From NCBI GenBank assembly GCA_031002005.1, contig CM061921.1, positions 127,440,597 to 127,504,596 of the forward strand: 64,000 nt of DNA. The letters are read 5' to 3'. The DNA comes from Vandiemenella viatica (taxonomy: Eukaryota > Arthropoda > Insecta > Orthoptera > Morabidae). Below, piece by piece: positions 20,890 through 32,345 of the stretch. The notes beneath the pieces were generated by a model. That model was not told where the DNA came from. It did no database searches and saw only the letters and a list, made by a program, of their open reading frames with translations. The position numbers were made by a program, and so were the translations under genes. The first letter of the stretch is position 1; the number at the start of each line of letters is the position of its first letter.

Positions 20890-21840
20890 GAGTAGTTGAA
20901 TGGAGTTGAATTCACAGAGGATTTTAAAACGGCAGAGATATTGAGTAACTGGTTTAGTGAGACCACTAGGGACTATCATACTGTGATGGGAGGGAACTAA
21001 TCAGAGAAGAGTTTTCCTATAAGTATAAATGAGGAAATTACAAAACTTGAAACAGATTCTCAGGAAATTATGAAGGAACTCAGAAAGGCAAAAACAAAAA
21101 TCAAAAACAAAAAAACAACAATGTAATATTGTACCTGGCCTTTAAATTTTATTTAAAATGAGTCTGGAATCTTGGTGCTTAGCAAAGGCCTTTAAAGAGC
21201 GATGGTAGGATCTGTTCATAAAGGAGGGGTATCAAACAGGGTTGAAAATTACAGGCCAATTAGTTTGACATCAGTAATAGACAAAATGACGGATAGATAG
21301 ATATGCAACCAAATAACATTTGATAATAAATTCAACTGGGCAGAGCACATTGGACAGGTGGTATGAAAAGATTACAAAATCCTTCATTTACTGGAGAGGA
21401 TGATGAAAGGATGTGCCAGAGAAGTTATGGAATTGGGTTACAAAACTTTGGTCAGACCATTGCTTGAATATGGTGGTGTTGTCTGCTACCCACTTTCTGG
21501 TTATCAAATACAGGAGTTGGATGGCGCGCAAAGAAGAGCAGCTAGATATGTTTGTGGAAATTATCGCAGGACCCAGTCAACAAGTGATATGAAAATGGAG
21601 CAGCATTGGGAGTCATTGGAGGAAAGGAGGAGGGTGAAGAGAGTGCTGGGAATGTACAAGGCATATGTTGATGATGGGGCTTGGAGCGATTTTGGTAGAA
21701 GAATTAGAAATAATTCATGGAAGCGGAAAGATAACCATGAACACAAGCTGGCACACGATTTCATGCACAAGGGAGTGGGAACATTTTCTTTTGTGGGTAA
21801 ATCAACCAATGTGGCAACATACCAGAGTCGAAATTGATAT
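20890..21840 (+). pseudogene. CR1/L2-like LINE fragment (reverse transcriptase, deleted centre)
   Basis: An upstream helical linker leads to VENYRPISLTSVIDKM at about 21240-21285, the finger motif of the reverse transcriptase. The catalytic palm is deleted and the sequence jumps to a DNKFNWAEHI block and the frame 21400-21837 with GYKTLVRPLLEYGG, QELDGAQRRAARYVCGNYRR and a WESLEERR block, the thumb and C-terminal tail of CR1/L2-type proteins. It sits inside a Jockey element on the same strand. Internal deletion rather than 5' truncation is unusual for a LINE copy. Confidence 0.7.
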
Positions 21841-21869
21841 CTAACACGAGAAGATAGGGATTAAATCAC

Positions 21870-22060
21870 GAATGTGGGCCCAAATACTAGTGGGGGGAGA
21901 TTTAAACGCTAAACATCCAGCATGGAATTCAAGAATTTCAAACCCACATTGCAATCAACTAATTCAGGTGGCACACGAACTAAACTTAAATGTCATCCAC
22001 CCGGATACTATCCAGCGAACCGGATAATTCTTAATATCAAGCAGATGTCACTGACATCGT
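21870..22060 (+). pseudogene. Jockey endonuclease, GDLNAKH segment
   Basis: The frame reads PILVGGDLNAKHPAWNSR and LIQVAHELNLNVIHPDT, the Asp/Asn catalytic block of Jockey-type nucleases, and continues the domain begun at 20480 across the inserted LINE fragment. A HRKN stretch with frame shift follows. Confidence 0.72.
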
Positions 22061-22457
22061 AAAAACGAAGAACATTCCGCTTATTTTACAGCCCGTTACT
22101 ACAGAAGAGTTGTCATTAGATCATAACAATGTAATAGCCAAGATAAATAATCGGATGATCGCAGATGGAACGGAGTATATTTACACTTCAATCAAAACCT
22201 CTTACACAAAGGAAAACTCACTTCAAATCAGCAGCACTATAGACCACCTAACTGTTCATCCATCAGGCCAATCATAAAGCGTCAATAGCAACAAACCACA
22301 AGACAGACCTGTCAGATGACTCATCTGAAAGATAAGCTCGAAGCACTAATAATCCTAAAGATCTTCCACCCCCAAAAAATTGGCAGACTTATAGAAACAC
22401 GCGAGACAGAAGTTTAATAAACCATTACATTATAAAAGAAGCAAACTAAATTCTTTT

Positions 22458-22630
22458 TTTTATAAACGTTTCTCGGGAAACAAACCGAGTGATGTTGGTA
22501 TTAATGCACAATATTTCGGCGACTTTATTCTCCGTCGCCATCTTCAGGTGAAGTTGCAAGTCTTGAAGTCTGCCTTGAAGTGCATTAATACCAACATCAC
22601 TCGGTTTGTTTCCCGAGAAACGTTTATAAA
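22458..22630. repeat. Inverted repeat with strong hammerhead-like core
   Basis: Arms TTTATAAACGTTTCTCGGGA... (22458-22508) and a perfect inverse (22580-22630), about 51 bp each. The loop on the minus strand (22547-22514) reads CTGAAGA, U, GGCGAC, ten bases, GTCGCC, GAAA: a 6-bp stem flanked by the two conserved hammerhead boxes, apart from one extra U. It is inserted in the Jockey element between endonuclease and reverse transcriptase. Confidence 0.85.
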
Positions 22631-22699
22631 TAAACAACGCCGAGAAAGATTACATTCATTTAAAACTAAATTCTGGTCGATGGGAAAAAAAGATCGCCT

Positions 22700-24160
22700 C
22701 TGTTACACTCCAACACCGAAACGCTGAAGACCTTATAATGACAGTAAAACCCCCAAGACACCCTGGCAAAGCATAGATACTGTTTGACTCTCTCGAAGAA
22801 CTAAATGCAACTCCCAAAATATAGCAAACGGACGAAAAAATGGAAGAATAAGAAAGAAACTAAAGAATCTGTTACAAAATTCCTCAAAAGAGATAGAAGA
22901 GAATACAAAGGTTTGGGCACTCCGATTCGTTGAAAGTACATAATCCCCCAACTCAGAATTAACAAACTCCCACGAGCAGATTAAATAACAAAGTGTTACT
23001 TGAAGCACCGGTCTAAGAAGGGAATAGCACTATCAACAAGAATAGCGAACAGCTGCCCCAGAAGAGCCTACTTCCTTGTATCCTGAAAAAAAAAAGCGTA
23101 AATAATACCTGTCCCTAAAAAACAGAGAAAAACTCATCTTCACCGGCAAATAACAGACCAATCAGTCGGTTCAATTCAACAAAAAAAACTGCTGGAAAGA
23201 GTGGTTATGACAAGAATATTGCCGGAACTGGAAGAACAGAATAGAACAACCACGCTTATAGCAGCGATACAACTACTACCAACTCCACAGCAGTAGTTTT
23301 TAATGATGTACAAAAGACCTGTGATAAGGCGTGGCACTTAAACCTGGCAGACATGCTAATTATACAAACAGTAATGGACACAGCCATCTCGAAAGTGATA
23401 AAAAAATTTGCAACGAAGGACATGCAGAAATGCAGGATGTGCGAGCCACAATATAGACCTTAGGAAAAGTCCCGCAGAGATTGGTGTTCGCACCGACACT
23501 TTTTATATACAATTAAATGATTTTCCAACCGTAAGAAATGTCCTATTTGCCCAATTCGTTGATGACACCACAATTTCATCATAAGAAGAAAACGTATGGA
23601 AAACGTCACCAGACGGCAAAACCAATTACTGAAATTATAATATTAGAGCAAGAGAAAGAAATTAAAAATAATCTCCAACAAATCAGCAATAATATTGTTC
23701 ACCCACAGAAGACCAGAATTTAGCCATTACTTGACATTATTTGGAAAACAGATACCGTGGAAGAACCATCACGAGTATCGAGGATTCAGCATAGAGAAAT
23801 ACGCATCTTCCGTCAACACAAATCAGATAAAAGTCTAAACGTCGTAGGTGTTATCGAGAATCTATTTCGCATATTGATCATCCAAACAATGAATCTACAA
23901 TCAAAACTCCCTCTGTACAAATAAATTTAACAGAAAGAAACCATACCTGTTAAATTTGGGGGAAAACTTGTAACACAAGCCTATCGCAGCTACACATATT
24001 ACAAAGCAAATTTTTCTGCCTAATTCTAAATACCGATAGAAGGAAGAGAATACCGTAAATGCAAGAAGTAACACAATTAGAAACAATGGACCAAGTCATA
24101 AAAAGAATAACTGAATTCTTTCATCAAACACGCCATACATTCCACCAAGCAAAAGATAGA
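22700..24160 (+). pseudogene. Jockey reverse transcriptase remnant
   Basis: Scattered frames give ANNRPISRFNSTKK (YRPISLL position), VVFNDVQKTCDKAWHLNLAD (motif A, usually DV-x-KAFD-x-VWH), a degraded PQGLVLAPTLF-type segment near 23470, FAQFVDDTTISS (catalytic box, FVDD) and finally FFCLILNTDRRKRIP with a C-terminal helix as in Jockey ends. More than five frame breaks. No RNase H follows. Confidence 0.68.
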
Positions 24161-24169
24161 TAACAAAAT

Positions 24170-25560
24170 ACGTATCTGTACAACAGTTTCGTTACTGTGG
24201 CACTGGTACTACCATGCTCATATGTATCTGAACAATCTCAATGGCTCTGGGCTAAATTTTCTCCTGTAGCTTATTCAACCAATTATGCACAGCTACGAAG
24301 AGAGTACTATTGCTTTAGGTGGTATAGTCAGGGGACTATTCCAAACTGACACTGAGCCAACTCGAAGAATACTTACTTTTTTCAGGTGATTCGTTTTACA
24401 AACTAAAACGATGGTTACATTACGGTATTAAAAATGTTTCGCAGACTTTGAATTCACATCATTTCACATTTCTAAAACATACGACAGTCTCAATACACAC
24501 AATAAAAGGTGACATATTTACACAAATAGTAAATTCGAACAGGTGCTAGGACAGAAAACATTTCAACCATTATATATAAAATCAACAATATACAATAATA
24601 ATATATACAAGAAAAAAATCATTGTTTGCAGTGTATTACGGACTATTACAGTTGGCTAAAATGATACGCGGTTATCCAAATTAATTGATATAACATTGCT
24701 GGTAAGATATTTTTAGCGCCATTGACTTTTCAGACTGCTTGTTCTAACGCGCGCTTCTTTTGGTTTCTCAACTAAAATCTATTTTGTGGGAACTTATAGC
24801 ATGGAAAAGAAAAAAAAAGATGTTAAAAAGTTGCTGTCGGTAAATTAAGAAATCATCAACACAATCTGCGACGTCCAAAAATATAGAAGTAGTAACTAAA
24901 GTAAATTTAACATCACCAAACTTATTTTCACTTACCACTAATAAGATCGCGCAGATCGAAATACTGAACTTTATTTGGTGTTCGAGGCGAACCGAGAGTA
25001 CGAACGAAAGTTCCAAATATTTTACAGCATGTCGTGAATAAGATAGTTTTATTGCGGGAGACAGCCTAGGGAAACAAATTAACGGTATGTTATCTGTGGC
25101 TCGGCCTCGTTGGACATCCAGGCATATCTCTGGCGGTATAGTGTCAGCTGGTAGGCTGCATCATGCAGTAAACACTTTATAGTTAGTATAATATCGGTGT
25201 ATCATCTATATGTTTCAGTTTTGTTGAAAAATGTTTCTAGAATTAATTGTGGGTAAGTAGTAACATTATTTTTTATGTTTTATTGTTACTTATTATTGTT
25301 TTTATCTTTTTGTTTTTCTTGTTTTGGCTGGCACCGACTCCAATAATAACTAATTAATGTAAAAATTTCAATAACATTAATGTAAAATATTGTCCATTTA
25401 GATTTACTTTCTTCTAAGCAAGGTATAAAGTTATTTTAAAAATTTTAGTGCCCTTTTTTGAAGACGGTTTTTATGTTTTTCAAAAAAATGTTTTATTTTT
25501 AAATTTTTAGTGGTAATATAGTTAATTTGTATTTAAATATGCCGCAGCAGTTCTCATTTT
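24170..25560. other. No recognised feature
   Basis: AT-rich. The short frame 25016-24768 (minus) has a hydrophobic start but no family match. No repeat or tRNA pattern was seen. Confidence 0.45.
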
Positions 25561-25620
25561 GCGAACTTCCTGGTAGCTCAGTGGTTTAAGCGAATGCTTT
25601 ACAAAATCTGTCTTTACAAC
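25560..25620 (+). other. tRNA-like A-box segment left of the tandem array
   Basis: CTGGTAGCTCAGTGGTTTAAGCG looks like the 5' half of a tRNA (A box TAGCTCAGTGGTTTAAG). No B box or 3' half follows, so it is not a gene. It may be the head of a SINE or retroposon to which the array at 26-28 kb belongs. Confidence 0.45.
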
Positions 25621-26029
25621 AACTTTCAGAATGGGGTGAATTGGATGCTGTGTTAAGGAATGTCATTTTACATTTTGGTCCAGGCTGTGTTTCGATCTAA
25701 TCATAACATCTGTTAAAGCTGCTGCCCGATAATCGAAACATGTAACATTAATACATACCAAATACACAAATCTGTCTCTGGAATATATCTGTTCGTTCCT
25801 GCATCACACATAAAATATAGATATTTAATTGTTTTTCACAACTTTAAAGCTCGGGGTCCAAGTTGAAATCTGAAGTTCATGTTGAGACAGTAGGACACAT
25901 ACATTTTATAAATATTCTGCAATGACTTAAAAATAGCTTAATTGATTTTGACGGTACTTAAAACTGTGGATTTTGTAAAGAACATTGGAAATTATTAACG
26001 ATGGTGGTAAAGGAGAAGAGGGATTGGGC

Positions 26030-28060
26030 TTTTGTATTCCAAATGTAGTCTTTTCTCATTGATTTAAAGTATACATTTGTAAATTTCTATTGATATCATA
26101 TAAAATTTTTTGGTGGGAATAAAAAAATAATTAAGGGGTGTGGAGGTGAAGAGTAGTTTGGTTTTTGTTAAGGTAGTGTGGACAGCATTTTTCTCTTTGT
26201 TTTAAAGTATACATGTGCAAAGTTCCATCGAAACCAGATTAAAACTGTAGCTTTGTGTAAAGAACATCAAAAATTAAATGGGGTAAAGGAGTGAGTGGTT
26301 GGGTTTTGTAAACATAATGTTTCTCTTTGTTCTTAAGTATACATTTGCAGCGTTCCATCGAAATCTGATAAAAACGGTAGGTACCTATAAAGAACATTGG
26401 AAATTAGGAGGGGTGGGGGTAGATGGGAAGAGGGGTTGAGCTTCTGCAACCTAATTTAAACACAATTGTTATGTATTTCTTAAAGTATACGTGTGCAAAT
26501 TTTCTTCAGAATCAGATAGAAAACTGTGCTTTTTGTAAATTAAAGGGGTGGAAAGGGGAAGAGAGGTTTGGCTTTTCTAAACCAAATGCAAACAGTATTT
26601 TTCTGTTTGTTTTGAAGTATTCATGTGCATACTTCCTTCAAAATCAGATAGAAACGGTAGCTTTATATAATTAACATTGACAGTAATTAAAGGGGTAGAA
26701 AGGGGAATAGGGTTTGTGTTTTTGTCAAAGTAATGTGAGTAGTATGTTTCTTTTTCTATTTGCTTTAAAGTATACACATGCGAAGTTCCACCGAAATCGG
26801 ATTAAAATGTGGGTTTGTACAAACATTAAGGGATGTAAAAGGGGAGGTAGGGTAGTTTCTTTTTATTTTTTGGTCAGAAATCTTCTAAATAAAAAAATAC
26901 ATATATGTGCCAACTTTCATAAAGATCTGTCAAATGGTGTTAACTGTAGCATTCCAAAAAATTCAAGGGGCGGAAATGGGGAAAGAGGTTCAGTTTTTGT
27001 AAACCAAAAGCTGACATTATTTTTCTCTTTGTTTTACAGTAAAAGTTTGCTAAGTTCTATCTAAACTGGATAAAAACTGTGACTTTGCATAAAAATTAAA
27101 GGGTTTAATGGGGAGTGGGGGTGTTTTTTTATTTTTTGGACCGAAACCTTCCTCGTGAAAAAATACATATAAGCGCCAACTTTCATGGTGGCGACTGTAG
27201 GTTTTTATAAAAAACAAAACAATAAAAAGGCCATTGAAAAAAATTAAGGGGTTGGTAGGAGGTTGAGCTTTGACAGACCAAATGTTGACAAGATTTTTCT
27301 GTTTGTTTGCAAGTTTACATTGGCAAAGATTAATTAAAATCAGATATGAAATATAGGTTTCTATAAAATTAAGGGGTGTAAAGGGGGAGATGGGGTGGCT
27401 TTTTTTATTTTTTGGTCAGAAACCTTCTCCATTAAATATTACATGTATATGACAACTTTAATGGAGATCAGTTAAATGATGTCAACTATAGATTTGTATA
27501 AAGAACATTGGCAAAAATTAAGGGGTGGATAGGGTGAGAGGGGTTCAGTTTTTTCAAACCAAATGTTGACAGCATTTTTCTCTTTATTTTTTACTATACA
27601 TGTCCAAAGTTCCATTGAAATCGGATAAAAGATGTTGGTTTGTATAAAAATTAAGGGGTGTAAAGGGAGAGAGGGGTGTTTATTTTATTTTTTGGGTCAG
27701 AAACCTTTTCCATGAAAAACTACATGTATATGACAACTTTAATGGAGATCAGTTAAATGGTGTCGACTTTAGCTCTGTATAAAGAACATTGGCAAAAATT
27801 AAGGGGTGGATAGGGGGAGAGGGGTTCGATTTTTTTAAACCAAAAGTTGACAGTATTTTTCTGTTTATTTTTAATATACATTTCCAAAGTTCCATCAAAA
27901 TCGGATAGAAAGTGTGGGTTTGTATAAAAAATTAAGGGGTGTAAAGGGGTAGAAGGGGTGGTTTCTCAATGAAATTCATATGGGACCACTTTGGAGGTAT
28001 ACTCTATCCACTATAAAAATTTCATTTAAATCGGTTCAAATTGTCGAAGAAATCGCTGAA
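26030..28060 (+). repeat. Diverged tandem array, about 15 units, alternating two types
   Basis: A unit with the core AAGTATACATGTGCAAAGTT and then CATCGAAATCGGATAAAA recurs near 26060, 26205, 26335, 26483, 26615, 26766, 26893, 27035, 27158, 27307, 27430, 27590, 27712, 27865 and 27985. G-rich spacers AATTAAGGGGTGTAAAGGGG lie between them. From about 26750 onward units alternate between this form and one with ACATGTATATGACAACTTT..., spaced about 125 and 150 bases, giving a 275-base higher-order unit. All units point the same way. Frames such as 26423-26674 simply read through repeats. Confidence 0.85.
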
Positions 28061-28130
28061 CATACATCAAAAAAAAAAAAAAAAAAAAAAATCAGACGAA
28101 TTGAGAACCTCCTCCTTTTTTGAAGTCGGT
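28061..28130 (+). mobile_element. RTE-like retroposon tail
   Basis: ATCGCTGAACATACATC, an A run of about 22 bases, then GAATTGAGAACCTCCTCC and TTTTTTGAAGTCGGTTAAAA. From memory this ending matches RTE-type retroposon tails abundant in moths and butterflies. It marks the 3' end of the array, suggesting that array and tail moved as one unit. Confidence 0.5.
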
Positions 28131-28134
28131 TAAA

Positions 28135-29157
28135 AAGGTACAACACTGCAACTGCCCCGATATATACCATAACGTAGCATTAAGGGTCCTCTGCACCTGA
28201 AGCTTTACAGCGCGATTTATCAGAAGTGTCACGTCTGGGTGATAAATGGATGCAACTGTGAAGATAGGCCTTGCATTTCCCTCCAGTATTCGTGAAGTTC
28301 GCACAGTCTTGTGATAGCTAGTCACCGTACGCTCAACTCGTTTCCGTCATGACTTCTAAGGAAAAAAGAATTATTTTTGGTTTTTATTGAAGGATATAGG
28401 GATCTTTCTGAACTTTAGAATGTAGAATGTGCTAATCGTGTACAAAAAGCAGCTGTGTATGATGTTTTAAAATAAAAACTGAAACATCTGGAGATAATAA
28501 ACAACCTACGATCCACGTTTCGGAAAGAATTGAAGATACTGATAGCCTGCAATAATGATGTTTATGTATTTTAGCGGACTGATGATTTTGCGTACCGGGA
28601 AACTCCAGACCCAAGTGAATAAACAATTGCAGTGAATACTGAAAACAATAAGTATTCGGTAATTGGACCTTGCAAATGTAAAATTATAACACAAAATAAT
28701 TATTTAATTTGCATCATATAAGTGGCGGTCAGAATTTTCTGGAAAGTTCACTTATTTCTTAGCATTCGAAAAGTAATATGAAGATTGTAAACAGTTTCTC
28801 ACAGAATTTAAATTGAAAATAAATAGTAAAAACAATATTAATTTGGTCAATTTTTTAAAAAAAAAATATACTTATTTTTTGTAAGAGTCATTTCGTTGGT
28901 TCAAAAGGTTATGTAGGATTGTTTACATTACATTAAAACTTTCTGAAATACAGCTTTTATCTATTTATTGTTTCTTAGTTTACCTACTAATCCCTATTAG
29001 GATAACACAATGCAAAAATTTTCAACCACACAACAAACTACAACTTTCCTTTTTTGTCACCTATTGTCACTCATCACTATTGCTCTGAATGCCAAAACTA
29101 AGAGTTTAGATAACTGTTCAGACATTGACTCAGTTATTTAGGATAGATAACCGGGTA
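28135..29157. other. No recognised feature
   Basis: A minus-strand frame 28325-28092 and two overlapping frames near 28430-28694 have no recognisable domain. AT-rich to the hAT boundary. Confidence 0.45.
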
Positions 29158-29165
29158 GTTTAAAC
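29158..29165. repeat. 8-bp target duplication, left of hAT no. 2
   Basis: GTTTAAAC, itself palindromic, identical to 31818-31825. Confidence 0.92.
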
Positions 29166-31817
29166 CAATGGTCCGCAACCTTTTCCTACACGCGGCACAC
29201 CAAAGATTATCCATTAATCTCTCGGCATACCTCACCGGTCCGGCAGTTGAGCAAAAAGAAAAAATAAGGTCCTCTATACACGAAATTTTTTCCGAGTTAT
29301 ATAGCCTCCTAACAAGTAAAAAAAATGATAGCTAAAAACAGCGGTTGCATAAAATTAATAATCAGGCAGTTTTAAATCACTATTAAAGTAAATAATTGTA
29401 CACAAACGTTCAATGTGACTCTTGTGCCTGCTTAACTGCACACAGTTGGCTGATCGGTGGAGAAATCGTTGACATTTCTTCACCGACGGATTTGAGTCTT
29501 TCCCTCTTGAATGTTTTAATCTCAGTCAACATTGAGAAGCCCAATTCACATAAATATGTAGTTGGAAATGGCAATAACACATTAACTGCCATGTCGGAGA
29601 TAGATGGATATTCACTTCTTATTGTTAACCAAAATATATCTAAAGAAACATCCAGAAGTTTTAATTTCAACGTTCTGTCAGCTTTCAAATCTGCCAATTC
29701 AGCTTGAATATTAATTGAAAGATGTTCCGAATTTGAAACGAATGGTTAACGAACCCAGTCGAAATCTTCAACGCTTTCTCCAAAGTACTTTTGAATCTCT
29801 GCTGCAGGACTCCTAAATGTTATTTAATTAAGCCCATCACCATTTTATTACCGTTATGAAGTGACCATACAGTCGGAAAAATTTCACACGACCCATTTTC
29901 AATTCTCTGTAACCACAAATCCATCTAATTCTCAAATCCTTTAATCTTATCCATATTAAATAAGATTATTTTCGTTCCTACCATGCATTTTGATGTTCAG
30001 CTCATTCAAGTGTACGAAAAGTCGATAAGATATGCCAATTTACATACCCATTCGCCATCTGCGAATAAATCCGCGTACTTATGTCTTTCAACAGCCAAAA
30101 ATTCCTGGACCTCTTCTCTAAGTTCAAATATTCGCGTTAACACCTTTCCTCGTGACAGCCAGTGAACTTCTGTATGTAGCAGGAGTGCAGTGTGTTATGA
30201 AACCATATCCCGACATAAAACTGAAAAAGGTCACGAATTTAGGGCCGCGATTTGAAGAATTTCATGACTTTTACTACTTCGTCCAGCACATCTTTCAGAG
30301 AAGGTAGCAGAGACAAATAAACAATGGCTTCATGGTGAATGAGACAATGATCGCATCGTACCTTGGGATTTGGTGTACTTTAGCTGCAAATCCTTTCACT
30401 GGGCCTGTCATAGTAGACGATCCGTTTGTACAAACACTAACGCAATCCTTCCATGTTAATTCATTAAGGAGAAAATATTCATCAGTCAAACGAAATACTT
30501 CTTGACCGATAGATTGCTCTGGAAGTTCTTTGCAAAAGAATAAATTACAACCACATCTCCATCAACGTACCGAATGTAAGCCAGAAGTTGTGCGTGGCGG
30601 CTAATATGTGTGGACTCGTCGATGTGAAGTGAGAACTTCGTACTGTTGCGGATTTTTTGCTCCATAATGTCTTTAATATCACGAGACATTTTAATAACTC
30701 GGCTGCTGATTGTGTCGGCAGAAAGAGAAATTTTTGAAATTTCACTAGCAGATTCTAAACCCAGAACTACGTATTCTCACCATCTCTTTACAAACGGCAT
30801 TAATGGTGTTTCATCTATTGTATGTGGTTTCTTGGCCTTTTGCGATAAGTTCGGCTGCCTTATAACTGGCTTACTGTACTTTTTCCGAAACACGTACTAT
30901 AGCGGTCATGATCGTTCTTTTCTTCTTCTTATTTTCCAACAACCGACGAAAATAATTGACTTGTTTGCTTGAAAGAAAAGAATCTTCGTTGGCAAATGTC
31001 GTTTCAATTTACTGGGAACCATAGCAGCCTTACTGAGTTTTTCACTACAAACGATATATTAGGTAATTGTGTACATTTTTTCACCACACCCAAAAAAAAA
31101 ACTTTATTTTCGGTACATCAACTTTGTTTCTTTCTTTCTGGCTCAACGGTTTCACCAGTTGCACTCATAGACGGAACACTCCGTTCGAGGAATTTGTCAA
31201 ACTTGAAGAAATAAAATAGTCTGCTAATTGTAATAGAAAATATCAAGACTAACTACTAACACAGTTATCGGACCACTTCAGAGCACAACTGTGATGGAAC
31301 TGAAGAAATAATTGAAAGAAGTGGGGTTTATACACTTCAAAGAAGTCACGTATAGGGTGCCGATTGTTTTTACAGTGATGTATAAACAATATGTGGGTTC
31401 AACCGAAAAGAAACAACGTAGTATTGTTGGAGAAGCTCCTACACGGACAACGTAAGTTAATAAAGTAACAAAAGGCTTGGAAGGTTCTGCTAATCCCAGC
31501 AGTTTTGACTGAGGGAATAGCACATACGCAGAACATGCTGTAAATGTAACAGAATCTCAAAGCACAGGAGCAGTGGCGAGGAATAAAAATATTTCAAAAA
31601 TGCATAAACAAAACTAACAACAACGGTGAGTAAATAAATAACATTTAATTTCTTAGAATACGACAATATGTAGCAATTCGCGGCCATTCAAATTAAAATA
31701 TAATTAATAAAAAAAAACTTGACAGTTAATTCCTTACAATGCTTAAAATTTCGCGGCAAACCTTTCTCCTTGTCGCGGCACACCAGTGTGCCGCGGCACA
31801 CCAGTTGCGGACCACTG
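29166..31817 (-). mobile_element. hAT transposon (degenerate autonomous copy)
   Basis: The terminal inverted repeats are CAATGGTCCGCAACC at 29166 and, inverted, CAGTGGTCCGCAACT at 31817. Inside the ends are GCGGCACACC motifs (29192 and several near 31780). The exact 8-bp duplication fits the hAT superfamily. It encodes a broken minus-strand transposase of the ZBED/SCAND3-like group. Its length of 2652 bp is near full size for such an element, so this is a decayed autonomous copy and not a MITE. Confidence 0.88.
29410..31214 (-). pseudogene. hAT transposase remnant
   Basis: Blocks in order on the minus strand: an N-terminal stretch near 31210-31090 with SATGETVEPERKKQS and FFLGVVKKCTQLPNI, then frame 30689-30486 with FSLHIDESTHISRHAQLLAY (first catalytic Asp region, LDEST type) and 30489-30295 with CVSVCTNGSSTMTGPVKGFA. 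In functional relatives the last block reads CTDGA, so the second catalytic Asp is Asn here (AAC for GAC). Frame 29697-29410 holds the dimerisation end, YLCELGFSMLTEIKTFKRER. Several stops between blocks. The catalytic change and the breaks show it is inactive. Confidence 0.82.
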
Positions 31818-31825
31818 GTTTAAAC
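31818..31825. repeat. 8-bp target duplication, right of hAT no. 2
   Basis: GTTTAAAC, identical to 29158-29165. Confidence 0.92.
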
Positions 31826-32102
31826 AAAGGTGTACAGGCCCCTTTAGATATATCACTCGCAAAGCTAAGAGAGCTACCATTAAAGCCATGTATCTTGTAA
31901 ACAATGGACTTGATTTCATTCGTTTGTTAAATGAAATATAACGTTGAAACTACAAGTTTTGATACGATGAAGAGTTTAGCCATAGAAAAAGAAATGAATA
32001 GATTACAAGATTTGTTATCGATCTCAGTGATTATACAGGAGGTAAAGAAAGATTAAAAAGCGTAAATGGGCTGGTTCGGATAATATTGATTCAGATGCCT
32101 TT

Positions 32103-32320
32103 AGTATCGTATGTAGTGTATTGCTACACTACATTGAAATATTTGAGAGAAGCTGGACTCCGAGGGCGCACAGGTGGACTGTGCTGTCGTGCCCTGTTGC
32201 GGTATGTGACCAACAAAAGCGTGGGGGAGGCTCGTCTCACCGTCCACTTGTGCGCCCTAGGAGTCCAGCTTCTCTCAAATTTTTCAATGTAGTGTAGCAA
32301 TACACAACAAAAAGGATACG
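32103..32320. mobile_element. Foldback MITE with nested hairpins
   Basis: Arms of about 75 bp (32103-32180 and 32244-32320) share TGTATTGCTACACTACATTG, GAGAGAAGCTGGACTCC and AGGGCGCACA, separated by about 60 bp. Each arm contains its own perfect small hairpin GTAGTGTA-TTGC-TACACTAC (left) or a close version of it. No coding capacity; the frame 32086-32292 is just the arms. No clear target duplication. Confidence 0.8.
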
Positions 32321-32345
32321 ATATTGTAACTTGTAGCACGCATGA

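Larger units (their letters stand above)
19330..24160 (+). mobile_element. Decayed Jockey-clade LINE (plus strand) with nested insertions
   Basis: The order ORF1 (19330-20460), endonuclease start (20480-20800), endonuclease GDLN block (21870-22060) and reverse transcriptase (22700-24160) fits one Jockey-type element. It is interrupted by SINE copy 3 (19837-20095), by a piece of another LINE (about 20890-21840) and by a short inverted repeat (22458-22630). Nearly every block is in a different frame, so it is old. Confidence 0.7.

Noticed and set aside
25560..28060. CRISPR-like array at 26-28 kb or at 14.65-14.87 kb
   Set aside because: Units abut or are separated by related sequence, not by unique spacers of fixed length, and the genome is eukaryotic.
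28092..28325. Minus-strand frame next to the array as a secreted-protein exon
   Set aside because: No signal peptide or domain, and it overlaps the RTE-like tail.
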